DNA of 22,192 nucleotides, taken from positions 1 to 22,192 of the forward strand of contig CAVVIB010000015.1 of NCBI GenBank assembly GCA_963748205.1, read 5' to 3'. The translations under genes were made by a program, and so were the position numbers. Numbering within the stretch: position 1 is the stretch's first letter; every line of letters starts with the position of its first letter. Under the pieces are notes generated by a model, which had not been told where the DNA came from, searched no databases, and saw only the letters and a program-made list of their open reading frames with translations. Positions 7,577-14,866 of this stretch are shown here, piece after piece. The stretch comes from JAIBJN01 sp963748205. Its GTDB lineage: Bacteria > Actinomycetota > Thermoleophilia > Gaiellales > Gaiellaceae.

Positions 7577-8159
7577 GGCTCGTCTCCGTCCCGACCGCGC
7601 TCTCGGCGAGCTCGCTCTTCAGCACCCTGCGGCCGCGGTGCAGGCGGGACATGACCGTCCCGATCGGCACGTCGAGGATCTGCGCCGCCTCCTGGTAGGA
7701 GAAGTCGCCGATATCGACGAGGACGATCGCGTCGCGAAAGTCGTGGGGGACGTTCGAGAGGGCCTCGACGATGGAGTCCTGCGAGAGCCGCTCGACGATC
7801 CGCTCCTCGTCCGCCGGGCCGGAGGTCTCCTCGAGGCGGTTGTAGAGGAAGTAGTCGCCCTCCTCCATCGGCTGCATGTCCGGGGCGCGCTGCTCGCGGC
7901 GGCCCCGGTCGATGTTGAGGTTCGTCAGAATGCGCATGAGCCACGCGCGGAGGTTCGTGCCGGGGGTGTACGAACGCCAGCTGCGAAAGGCGCGCGCATA
8001 GGTCTCCTGCACGAGGTCCTCGGCCTCTTCACGGGAGGGAACGAGGCGGCGCGCAACGCGGTAGACCTGGTCGGCCAGCCCGAGCGCCTCCTCCTCGAAG
8101 CGCACACGGTCGCGCGCTTCGGTCGCCAGCCGGCGAGCGTCGGTTTCGGCTTCTGCCAT
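7573..8159 (-). CDS. sigR: SigR/SigH-like ECF (group IV) RNA polymerase sigma factor; 3' end uncertain
   Basis: From ATG 8159 (MAEAETDARR) the protein shows sigma region 2 (EEAEDLVQETYARAFRSW to LRAWLMRILTNLNID, about residues 44-84) and region 4 (FRDAIVLVDIGDFSYQEAA, then PIGTVMSRLHRGRRVLK, about 141-181), closely like actinobacterial SigR/SigH. These direct transcription of thiol-oxidative-stress genes. The family normally ends within about 15-25 residues of RGRR. Here the frame is open on to 7209, through all of rsrA in a different frame. A one-base change near 7580-7605 would end the protein ...AESAVGRDGDEP at a TGA overlapping the rsrA GTG; the end given assumes that. TTG 8180 is an upstream alternative start. 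A SigR-type promoter precedes it. Confidence 0.88.
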
Positions 8160-8173
8160 TCGCCGGACACTAA

Positions 8174-8198
8174 CAAGCAAACGCCCGGCCTCCGGGCG
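8174..8198 (-). terminator. Hairpin with T-rich tail after HMA gene
   Basis: On the minus strand CGCCCGG-AGG-CCGGGCG (8198-8182) is a perfect 7-bp stem with a 3-nt loop, followed by TTTGCTTG. It starts at the stop codon of the HMA gene and occupies the spacer of the SigR-type promoter, so it may act as a terminator for upstream genes or as a cruciform-prone spacer. The stem is seen; function is inferred. Confidence 0.6.
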
Positions 8199-8205
8199 CT
8201 ATTCC
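8180..8205 (-). promoter_or_regulatory. SigR-type promoter GGAAT-N18-GTT upstream of sigR
   Basis: On the minus strand GGAAT (8205-8201) is followed by exactly 18 nt and GTT (8182-8180), the published SigR consensus of Streptomyces. It lies 21 bp before the ATG at 8159. This implies that the sigma factor drives its own operon, as known for SigR-RsrA. The -35 element overlaps the last codons of the HMA gene. Confidence 0.65.
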
Positions 8206-8432
8206 GCGTAGGCGCCGGCCGCGAGCGGGCGGAACCCCGCACGGCTGAGCGCGGCCACGATCTCGTCCCGCTCGACCCGCTCGTCGTCCCAGGCGAGCAT
8301 CACGTCGCCGACGAGGTTGGCGCTCGCCGACTCGAGCCCGTCGAGCTTCTCGAGGGCGTGTCCGAGGCGCATGACGCAGCGCTCGCAGCGGATGCCGCTC
8401 ACCTGGATGGTCTCCGACCTGACCGCCATCAC
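8199..8432 (-). CDS. HMA-domain heavy-metal binding protein (CopZ-like)
   Basis: 77 residues, a single heavy-metal-associated ferredoxin-like domain. The metal loop is GIRCERCVMRL (consensus GMxCxxC, here with Ile and Arg in place of the usual Met-Thr/Ser), followed by GLESASANLVGDVMLAWDD and EIVAALSRAGFRPL, the standard beta-alpha-beta ending. Such proteins bind Cu(I) or other soft metals and hand them to P-type ATPases in the cytoplasm. No such ATPase is in this window. Start GTG 8432 (or ATG 8429) overlaps the stop of the ligase pseudogene, giving a coupled pair. Metal specificity cannot be read from sequence alone. Confidence 0.85.
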   Translation of the reverse strand: MMAVRSETIQVSGIRCERCVMRLGHALEKLDGLESASANLVGDVMLAWDDERVERDEIVAALSRAGFRPLAAGAYAE

Positions 8433-9500
8433 AGACCATCGTATGTGAGGGCCACAAGGGTCCCGCAGAGGGACTCGAGCCCGTCACGGCGCCCGATCTC
8501 GAGCTGCGCGCCCGCCTGGTCGAGCCCGTCGAGGCGGCCGAGGAGATCGGCGGAGCCCAGCTCGCGCGCGGTCGGCTCGACCCGCTCCAGGAGCTCGGCG
8601 AGCAGCTCGGCGGGAGTCGCCAGCCGCTCCTCCTCGGGATGGATCAGCCCCGCGGCCGCGCCGAAGCGGGCCGCCGCCCACCGGTTCTGGGCGTAGACGG
8701 CGCGATCGGCGGCCTGCGCGCCCGGGTCGGCTGCCGCCACGAGCGCGTGGAGGGCCGCGGCGAGCGCCCCCGTGTCGGCGATGCGCGTCGGCTGGTCGGG
8801 CACGCGAACCTCGAGCGTCCCCAGCCGAGGGTGCGGCCGCACGTCCCACCAGAGGCGCATGAGGTCGTCGGCGAGCCCGAGCCGCACCAGGCTCTCCGCG
8901 AAGCTCGACCACGCCTCGTAGCCGTCGAACACGGGCGGCGCGCCGCTCCGGGGCAGAAGTGCGAGCAGCTCGGCCCGCGTCGAGGCGAGCCCGGTCTCAC
9001 GATCCCGCCACGTAGGGCGAGTTCGCGGACACGGCCAGCAGGACAGGGAGCCACGGAAGCACAGCCTCCAGGCGTCCCATGCACTCCTCGGGGCTCGCCA
9101 CGCCCACGTGGACGTGGAGGCCCGCACAGTGCTGGCGCTGCGCCGACGACCCGGCGTACTCCGCGAAGCGGAGCAGCGGCTCCTTCGGCGTCACCTCCTC
9201 GCGCTCGGAGACGGCCGTCGGCCAGGTCCCGACGGCGACGAGCTCGAGCCCGGCGGCCTGCACGTGCCGCCGCGCCTCGACCCGCAGCTCGGCGAGCTCC
9301 GCCACGGCCTCGCGCACGTCAGCGCAGACGGTCGTGGTGAGCTCGAGCATCGACCTGAAGAGCTCGGCCTTGAAGCGCACGCCGTCGAGGAGCCCCGGCG
9401 GCACGGGCGCGGGCGCGAGCGTCTCCAGGTCGACGACGAAGAGCTCCTCCTCGAGCCCGACCGAGAAGGGCGAGGAGCGACCGAAGCGATGCGGCACCAC
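8429..9500 (-). pseudogene. YbdK-type carboxylate-amine ligase (GCS2 family), single frameshift
   Basis: The two reading frames together give about 357 residues, the normal length. The first frame (9500 to about 9005) has VGLEEELFVVD, FKAELFRSMLELTT, GTWPTA and QHCAGLHVHVGV, the ATP-grasp-like GCS2 signatures, and ends ...ANSPYVAGS then stop (8997). The second frame resumes at once with RETGLASTRAELLALLP, the expected continuation of the family's ANSPYxxGRxTGLAS. Removing one base from GGATCGTGAG at about 9000-9003 restores a full gene. The family ligates cysteine or another amine to glutamate-like acids, and weak glutamate-cysteine ligase activity is known for YbdK. Start GTG 9500 has a TAGACT box 8 nt upstream. 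Could be a sequencing error and not a true pseudogene. Confidence 0.82.
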
Positions 9501-9508
9501 GGCGGCGC

Positions 9509-9514
9509 AGTCTA
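9509..9514 (-). promoter_or_regulatory. Probable -10 box for leaderless ligase start
   Basis: On the minus strand TAGACT precedes the GTG at 9500 by 8 nt, close to the TANNNT-N7 pattern of other genes here. It sits just after the htrA terminator, consistent with a new transcription unit. Confidence 0.4.
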
Positions 9515-9515
9515 C

Positions 9516-9567
9516 GGAGGGAAGAAGGAGGGTCGGAGGCCCGGGCAGGCAGTGCGGGCCTCCGACC
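9516..9567 (-). terminator. Rho-independent-type terminator of htrA
   Basis: Perfect 12-bp inverted repeat GGTCGGAGGCCC (9531-9542) / GGGCCTCCGACC (9556-9567) with a 13-nt loop. On the minus strand the stem is followed by the pyrimidine tract CTCCTTCTTCCCTCC. It lies 35 bp after the htrA stop and before the next gene's -10 box. Confidence 0.8.
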
Positions 9568-9601
9568 GGTCAGGCCCCTGGGGGGAGGGGCCGCGGGCGC
9601 C

Positions 9602-10786
9602 CTAGCCGGATGGTGAAATCGGCCGGCGCCCGAGCGTCACACTTACAGTTCGTTTCGACTCCCCTCGTCGGATGTCGAGAGTCATCGCATCGCCCGGATC
9701 CTTCGCCTCGATCAGCCGGCGCAGATCGTCCGGCGAGGCAACCTGCTCGCCGTCCGCCGCGGTGACGATGTCACCGCCGAGCAGGTAGCTCGTGCCGCCG
9801 ATGATGACCTGCCGGTCGCCGACCTTGAGGCCGGCGTCTTCGGCCGGGCTTCCCGGGATGACCTCGGCGATGATCACGCCGGTCTCCACAGGTAGACGAT
9901 ACGCCTGGGCCAGGACCTCATCGATCTCCTGCGTCCTGACCCCCAGGTAGGCATGCTCGACCTTACCGCTTTCGCGGATCTGGGCGAAGACCTCGCGCAC
10001 CGTCGCGGACGGGACCGCGAAGCCGATGCCGAGGTTGCCGGTGCCGCTGTCGCCCGGCTCGATCTGGGAGTTGACCCCGATCACTTGGCCGCGCGTGTTG
10101 AGCAGCGGCCCGCCCGAATTGCCCTGGTTGATCGACGCGTCGGTCTGGATGACCTTGTCGATCGTGTAGCCGTTCGGCGACGTGATCTCGCGCTGGAGCG
10201 CGCTCACGATGCCGGCGGTGACTGTGCGCTCGAGCCCGAACGGGTTCCCGATAGCGACGACCGCGTCCCCAACGCGCACTGCGTCCGAGTCACCCAGGGG
10301 GAGGGGAGTGAGAGCCCGGACCTGCGCGTTGATCTTGAGAACGGCGAGATCGGTGGAGGGATCGACTCCGACGATCGTCGCCCGGACGCGGTCGTCGCCC
10401 GAGAAATTGACCTCGATCTGACGAGCGCTCTCGATCACGTGGTAGTTCGTGATGATGTAGCCCTCTTCGGAGATGACGAACCCGGAGCCGAGCGAGACGC
10501 GCGGCTGGGGCCCGAAGAAGGGGTCGCTCGAGTCGACCGACGTGGAAGTGACCTGGAGGACGCCTGGGCCGGCGTGCTGGTAGATCTCCTGGGCGGTCAT
10601 CGTCGTGGACGAACCCGCCTGGGTCCGCGTCGACGAATCAACCGGCCCCGCGACCTCGCTGAAGACGGTCGTCGTGCCTCCGGCGTCGGACTCGAGAGCC
10701 GCGCCGATCGCGACCGCCGCGCCTCCCCCGACGAGGGCCGCGAGGAAGAGTGAGCCCATGCGGCTCCAGCCTGCGCCCGATTCCAT
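9602..10786 (-). CDS. htrA: HtrA/DegP-family membrane-anchored serine protease with PDZ domain
   Basis: 394 residues. A membrane helix at about residues 10-31 (MGSLFLAALVGGGAAVAIGA) anchors the protein, followed by a Ser/Thr-rich linker. The trypsin-like domain carries the full catalytic triad: H116 in NYHVIES, D146 in STDLAVLKI and S224 in QGNSGGPL. A C-terminal PDZ domain (about 290-385) begins with YLGVRTQEI and includes PGSPAEDAGLKVGD. HtrA proteases degrade or refold damaged proteins outside the membrane and are often induced by envelope stress. Start ATG 10786 has a strong ribosome site (AAGGAGGGC) directly upstream. A pair of CTTAAC direct repeats lies 45-61 bp upstream. Followed by a strong terminator. 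Confidence 0.95.
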   Translation of the reverse strand: MESGAGWSRMGSLFLAALVGGGAAVAIGAALESDAGGTTTVFSEVAGPVDSSTRTQAGSSTTMTAQEIYQHAGPGVLQVTSTSVDSSDPFFGPQPRVSLGSGFVISEEGYIITNYHVIESARQIEVNFSGDDRVRATIVGVDPSTDLAVLKINAQVRALTPLPLGDSDAVRVGDAVVAIGNPFGLERTVTAGIVSALQREITSPNGYTIDKVIQTDASINQGNSGGPLLNTRGQVIGVNSQIEPGDSGTGNLGIGFAVPSATVREVFAQIRESGKVEHAYLGVRTQEIDEVLAQAYRLPVETGVIIAEVIPGSPAEDAGLKVGDRQVIIGGTSYLLGGDIVTAADGEQVASPDDLRRLIEAKDPGDAMTLDIRRGESKRTVSVTLGRRPISPSG

Positions 10787-10830
10787 GCCCTCCTTATAAC
10801 CCGGCGCCCATGAAGTCCCGGTTGACCCAG

Positions 10831-10847
10831 GTTAAGGCGGCGTTAAG
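10831..10847 (-). promoter_or_regulatory. Direct repeat CTTAAC-N5-CTTAAC, possible OmpR-type operator
   Basis: On the minus strand CTTAAC occurs twice with a 5-nt spacer (11-bp period), 45-61 bp upstream of the htrA ATG. Two hexamers one helical turn apart is how OmpR/PhoB-family regulators bind; the Bacillus PhoP box TTAACA-N5-TTAACA is similar. The repeat is seen; the regulator is unknown. It could also affect the divergent gene at 10985. Confidence 0.45.
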
Positions 10848-10984
10848 CAGGAATTTTCTCGTCCGCAGCTGGGTGGAATCGCCCATGGCACGGCGCCCCT
10901 GAGATTGGGTGGTTCGGCCGATGCGAAGCCCGATCCGCGTCGGCAAGGTTGGCCGCCGATGTCCCTCCAGGGAAGGAGCCGATC

Positions 10985-11767
10985 TTGAAGCGTGCAATCC
11001 GCCTGGCGATTGTCCCAGCCCTCCGCGCGATCGTCTGCGTCCAGCAGCTCGCCGTGCCGCAGCGGGCGGCGGCCGGCGTGAGGCGGACGGCAGCGGTCTC
11101 GCCCGAGGGCAGCAACGCCGGCAAGAAGGAGGTCACCGCCCTCTGCGGGCCCGACGAGCAGGTGATCGGCGGCGGAGGAGCGGTCCTGGGCGGCTATGGG
11201 ACCGAGCGGCTTACGTTCCTCACCCCTAGGAACAACCCGCTCGGTGAACAGGACTCTTTCACCGTCAGGGCGGAGACACCCGGCCACCATGCTTCGCCGT
11301 TTCGGGTCGCGGCGTACGCCGTGTGCATCCATCACGTCGACGTGAGACGGCATCAGATCGTGCGCGGGCTCTCGACGTATTCGTCGTCGGTCTTCAAGAC
11401 CGCGGAAGCCCGCTGCCCCGGCGGCACCGTCGCGTTCGGGTCCGGGGCTCAGCTGGGAACGAACTTCCTGGTCGACCTCAACGGGCTGGTCGGCCTCCAG
11501 CTGAACCGCGTCTCCGGCCCGCTCGACATCTCGAGGGCCACCGGCCGGGAGGACGTCACCGGCACGACGCAGAACTGGCTCGTGGCGTCCTTCGCAATCT
11601 GCGCGGAGCCCTACGGCGACATCCGCCCCGAGGGCACGATCGCGCCCGGCGACACGGCGTTCCATGCCTGCCGCGACGGCCGCCGGCTGCACGGCGCGGG
11701 CCCCCGAGCTCTACTACCTCCTGACCGTCGACCTCGACTGGACGCGAGGCGCACCGAAAGTGGCTGA
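10985..11767 (+). CDS. Secreted hypothetical protein with repeated Cys/GGG modules; possible 3' frameshift
   Basis: 260 residues from TTG 10985, chosen because GGAAGGAG lies 8 nt upstream and it yields a signal peptide (KRAIRLAIVPALRAIVCVQQ..., cleavage near AAA). The mature part has about 105-residue modules built as: Cys-Gly/Pro turn, V.GGG or FGSG, hydrophobic strands, then AYAVCI or SFAICA. Two modules are complete (about 45-120 and 125-205). A third begins with FHACRDGRRLHGAG. The current frame then becomes arginine-rich and stops at 11767. The +1 frame after the C5 run at 11701-11705 continues PELYYLLTVDLDW to a TGA at 11811-11813 and looks better. I do not recognise the family. Paired cysteines suggest disulfides; location extracellular. 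Confidence 0.65.
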   Translation: MKRAIRLAIVPALRAIVCVQQLAVPQRAAAGVRRTAAVSPEGSNAGKKEVTALCGPDEQVIGGGGAVLGGYGTERLTFLTPRNNPLGEQDSFTVRAETPGHHASPFRVAAYAVCIHHVDVRRHQIVRGLSTYSSSVFKTAEARCPGGTVAFGSGAQLGTNFLVDLNGLVGLQLNRVSGPLDISRATGREDVTGTTQNWLVASFAICAEPYGDIRPEGTIAPGDTAFHACRDGRRLHGAGPRALLPPDRRPRLDARRTESG

Positions 11768-11855
11768 CCCAGCTCCTCGAGGCCGAGCTCCTCGGGTGAC
11801 GGCCGCCGCCTGATTCGCAGGCCGGCCGCTACGCGTCTCCTCCCACGAGGTCCGC

Positions 11856-12260
11856 TTAGCCGTCCTGCGTGAGCCCGAGCAAGTTCCCGTCCGGCACACG
11901 GAGGACCGCGAGCCGGCCGCCCGGAACGTCGACGATGCCGGTCGCCGGATCTCCGTTCGTGACCTCGGCCGTGCCGAGCTCGGCGAGCGAACCCCCGGCG
12001 ATCTCGCCCAGCGCAGTCGCCCCGCGGGCGACGAGCGCGCGATGGGAATGCTCGATGTCGTCAACCTTCCAGAACACGAGTGGATGGTCGACCCAGGGAA
12101 GGGCCGTCAGTCCCACCTCCACGCCGTCACCGCTGAACACGGCGAAGTCGTCCCCGACGAAGGCCGGCTCCCGGCCAAGCATCGAAGTCCAGGCCGCCAC
12201 TCCCGCATCCAGGTCGCGGGCCGGGAAGACGACGTTCGCGAAGCCCTTCACCTCACCCAT
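11856..12260 (-). CDS. VOC-superfamily (glyoxalase/bleomycin-resistance fold) protein
   Basis: 134 residues made of two beta-alpha-beta-beta-beta units, the usual size for a one-domain VOC protein. The N-terminal half reads GFANVVFPARDLDAGVAAWTSMLG followed by DFAVFSGDGVEVGL. The second half has PLVFWKVDDIEHSHRALVARGA and ends with VPGGRLAVLRVPDGNLLGL, the typical DPDGNxxGL-like end. Members bind a metal through His/Glu, or act as binding proteins without catalysis. The first His ligand of true glyoxalases is not obvious here, so enzymatic activity is doubtful. Ribosome site GAGAGGAG lies 8 nt before ATG 12260. It converges with the secreted protein at 10985; function unknown. Confidence 0.82.
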   Translation of the reverse strand: MGEVKGFANVVFPARDLDAGVAAWTSMLGREPAFVGDDFAVFSGDGVEVGLTALPWVDHPLVFWKVDDIEHSHRALVARGATALGEIAGGSLAELGTAEVTNGDPATGIVDVPGGRLAVLRVPDGNLLGLTQDG

Positions 12261-12376
12261 GGCGCTGCTCCTCTCGTTGGTCTCCTTACATGTCGGAGAC
12301 GCGCGGACCCTAGCCGTCTAGGGCTGCCGTGCGATGAGCTTCCCCCGGGCCGCTCCGACGGCCACGGGGCCTGAAG

Positions 12377-13816
12377 TCAGGGCGCGATCTGGCCGCCGGG
12401 ACCGACTCCGGACCAGCCCGCGAGCCGGGCAGCGAATCCGGCAATCCCGGCGGAGCCCCAGTGCCAGGACGGCTCCCGTGGCAGCCTCGGGCGCCCGTTC
12501 GTCTGGTTCTCGTACCAGAAGGCCCCGAGGCGATCGCGCGTGGCGGCGGCTCGGACCCCCGCCAGGGCAGCCCGCGCGGCCCCTCGGTTGGCGGCCGTGT
12601 CCAGACCCGCGCGCGCTAGGTCTTCCAGGACCCAACCGATGCCTGCAGCACCGCTGTCGAGCCCCACGTGTACCGGCGAAGAAGCATCGCCCAGCTCGTA
12701 CCAGGCGCCGCCGTCGAGCCGCACATGCCTCAGCCATATGCCTGCCCGGCGCGCAACGTCCAGGTAGACAGGGTCGCCGATGACACGCGCCGCCCGAAGA
12801 TTGACCCAGGCGATTCCGGCCGCTCCGAGCTCGAAGCCCGACGCGTTCGAGGCGTCGTCGTCCGCCACAGGCCAGCGAAGGCCGCCTGACGGATCCGGCA
12901 CCGCCTGGCCGTTGACCCACGCGAGGAGGCCGCGCGCCGTCTCGAGATCGGCAGGATCGCCATCGCGCACGTATCGCCCAAGGAACATGGTTACTGCGCC
13001 CGCCGAGCCGGAGAGGAAGCCGGTTTCGAGCGTCGCGCTTTCGGACCCCCGCAGCAGAGGGCGCGCCCCGTTGCCGGTCAGCTCCCGCAAGCGGGCGGCG
13101 CCGGCGCGCGCGTAGGCCCGGAAGGTGGGGTTTCCGGTGCGATCGGCGAACGAGTCGAGCGTCATGACGACGCCCGCCTGGCCCATGCCGACGCCGTTGT
13201 AGGCCACGCGCCAGTGCGGATCGTCCGTCCATCGCCACGAGCAGGCAGTCTCGGGGCAGGACGGGCCCTTCGCCTGGGCGATCAGCCACCGCATGCCGGC
13301 GAGTGCTCCTGTCCGGAAACGCCGTTGGTGCGAGACCCGGAAGAGTCGCCAGAGGTAGTCGCTGATCCCCGCCGCGCCGTCGTCGAAGCTCGTGAAGTGC
13401 GTCGTCGACCGCAGCCCGTTCGGATCTGCCCAGTCCGGCCAGCGCAGACCCCCGCCGGCGGGCTCCGCGACTCCGAGCAGGAAGTCGCCCGCGGCCACGG
13501 CGGCGCGCAGATAGCGGACGTCCCGTGTCACCGCGTAGGAGGCCAGCAGCCCTTGGCCGATGGAGGCCGCACCGACATCCCGGTCGGTCTGGTAGTGGGG
13601 GGCCTGGATCGAGGAGCGCCAGGCGCGGCCACCTCGCGGCATCGGCCGGGCGCGGGCGACGAGTGAGTCCGCCGCCAGGCGAGCCACTTTCAACGCAGCC
13701 GCGTCGGACACGCGAGCAGTGATGTGTGCCTGTTGCGGAGGCTCGCCGGCGCGGACCGACGCCGCAGCTCCAGAGACGGCGAGCGCGCAGACAAGAACGA
13801 TGGTTGTGAGACGCAT
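12377..13816 (-). CDS. Secreted LanC-like alpha/alpha-toroid protein (seven repeats)
   Basis: 479 residues. Residues 1-23 are a signal peptide (MRLTTIVLVCALAVSGAAAS). The rest contains seven copies of a GxxG-type helix cap about 60 residues apart: near 82 (VGAASIGQGL), 147 (GAAGISDYL), 212 (GQAGVVMTL), 270 (GSAGAVTMFL), 331 (GAAGIAWVNL), 389 (GAAGIGWVLEDL) and 454 (GSAGIAGFAARL). This is the seven-hairpin toroid of LanC-type lanthionine cyclases. The zinc ligands of LanC (Cys, then CysHis before the final GxxG) are missing: the last repeat reads WHWGSAG, and the only mature cysteines are C187 and C192, likely a disulfide. A cyclase role is therefore unlikely. A glycan-processing toroid (hydrolase, lyase or epimerase type) is an alternative, given the adjacent polysaccharide genes. 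Confidence 0.8.
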   Translation of the reverse strand: MRLTTIVLVCALAVSGAAASVRAGEPPQQAHITARVSDAAALKVARLAADSLVARARPMPRGGRAWRSSIQAPHYQTDRDVGAASIGQGLLASYAVTRDVRYLRAAVAAGDFLLGVAEPAGGGLRWPDWADPNGLRSTTHFTSFDDGAAGISDYLWRLFRVSHQRRFRTGALAGMRWLIAQAKGPSCPETACSWRWTDDPHWRVAYNGVGMGQAGVVMTLDSFADRTGNPTFRAYARAGAARLRELTGNGARPLLRGSESATLETGFLSGSAGAVTMFLGRYVRDGDPADLETARGLLAWVNGQAVPDPSGGLRWPVADDDASNASGFELGAAGIAWVNLRAARVIGDPVYLDVARRAGIWLRHVRLDGGAWYELGDASSPVHVGLDSGAAGIGWVLEDLARAGLDTAANRGAARAALAGVRAAATRDRLGAFWYENQTNGRPRLPREPSWHWGSAGIAGFAARLAGWSGVGPGGQIAP

Positions 13817-13862
13817 ATGGAAAGTGAGCGCCGTCGCAGTACGGCGAAGGCAAGGCCGCCGG

Positions 13863-13868
13863 TACAGT
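13863..13868 (+). promoter_or_regulatory. -10 box for leaderless deacetylase start
   Basis: TACAGT followed by 7 nt and GTG at 13876 (then ATG at 13879). Same TANNNT-N7-start layout as at 890, 18603 and 20581. It lies in the 59-bp gap between divergent genes. Confidence 0.5.
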
Positions 13869-13875
13869 GGAGCCC

Positions 13876-14866
13876 GTGATGAGGGTATCGGCGACGATAC
13901 TCGTTGCCTTTACCTGCGGCCTCTGCCTCGCGCTGGCCGGATGCGGGGGATCCGACGACGCGCCTACCGAGCCCGAGGAGCCGGCGGCCGCCGAACGCAC
14001 ACCGCTGGCCGCGCCCGACGTCTCGCTCACGCCGGAGGAGGAGGAGGCTGTGGGCGACGCTGCCACCCGATCGGTCGGCGATCCCGGTGCTCCTCTATCA
14101 CGGGATCGGGCCCGAGAGCGACTTCTCGAACGCGGCGGACGCGGAGTACGGCGATCGGCTTCGAAGACTTCGCCAAGCAGATGACCATGATCGCGCACGC
14201 GGGCTACCAGACCGTCGATCTCGACACGTTCGTTCGCTTCGTCGCCGGGGAAGAAGTCGACCTGCCGCCGCGGCCGCTCTTCCTCACCTTCGACGACGCT
14301 CGCGCCGACTCCTGGACGGGCAGCGATGGAATTCTCGAGGAGCTCGGCTTCAACGCAGTCATGTTCGTGGACGTCGGCCGCGTCGAGGACGGAGACCCCG
14401 AGTACCTGACCTGGGACGAGCTGGACACGGTGCGGGAGAGCGGCCGCTGGGACCTACAGCTCCATTCAGGTGTCGGCCACCAGCAGATCCATTCGGCCCG
14501 GGCGAGAACGACTTCGGCCCGTACTACGCCTACAAGGAGGAGGGCGAGGACTTCGCCGGCTGGCAGGAGCGGGTGCGGTCGGACATCGAATGGGGGCAGG
14601 AGACCCTCGCCGACCACGTCAGCGGCTACGAGCCGCTCGCGTTCGCCGTCCCCTACGGGAACTACGGCCAGGACGGCACGAACGACGAGCGCATCCCCGA
14701 CGACCTGCTCGGCTGGCTGACCGAGCGCTTCGGCACCGTCTACACGCAGGACGTGAACGCTCTGGCGCGGGCCGGGAGCAGTCAGCCGCTGGGACGGATC
14801 CAGGTCACGCGCGCCACCTCCGGCGGCGACATGCACGCCAGGCTGCTCTCGGGAGATCCCGGCTAG
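13876..14866 (+). pseudogene. Lipoprotein polysaccharide deacetylase (NodB/PgaB-IcaB type) with three frameshifts
   Basis: Read across frames, it gives about 330 residues. Frame 1 (13876 to about 14074): lipoprotein signal with lipobox LALAGCGGS, then an acidic linker. Frame 2 (to about 14150): AIPVLLYHGIGPESDFSNAADAEY. Frame 3 (to about 14493): IGFEDFAKQMTMIAHAGYQTV, then FLTFDDARADSW with the catalytic DD pair, and LQLHSGVGHQ as the His motif. Frame 2 again to the TAG at 14864: ENDFGPYYAYKEEGEDF through RIQVTRATSGGDMH. Each break is cured by one base in a short G or C run. The order PVLLYHGI, QM, GY, TFDD matches PgaB/IcaB N-deacetylases of poly-GlcNAc. It converges on the glycosyltransferase gene with a 4-bp overlap. 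Error or true decay cannot be told apart here. Confidence 0.85.

Noticed and set aside
10850..10875. GGAAT-N18-GTG, possible SigR promoter for the gene at 10985
   Set aside because: The -10 element is GTG, not GTT, and there is no independent sign of redox control for that gene.
12308..12323. CCCTAG-CCGT-CTAGGG inverted repeat between toroid and VOC genes
   Set aside because: Only a 6-bp stem with no T-run on either strand; too weak to call a terminator.
12318..14198. Minus-strand open frame of 626 codons covering the toroid gene
   Set aside because: Wrong frame for the toroid protein, which has a signal peptide and seven regular repeats in its own frame.
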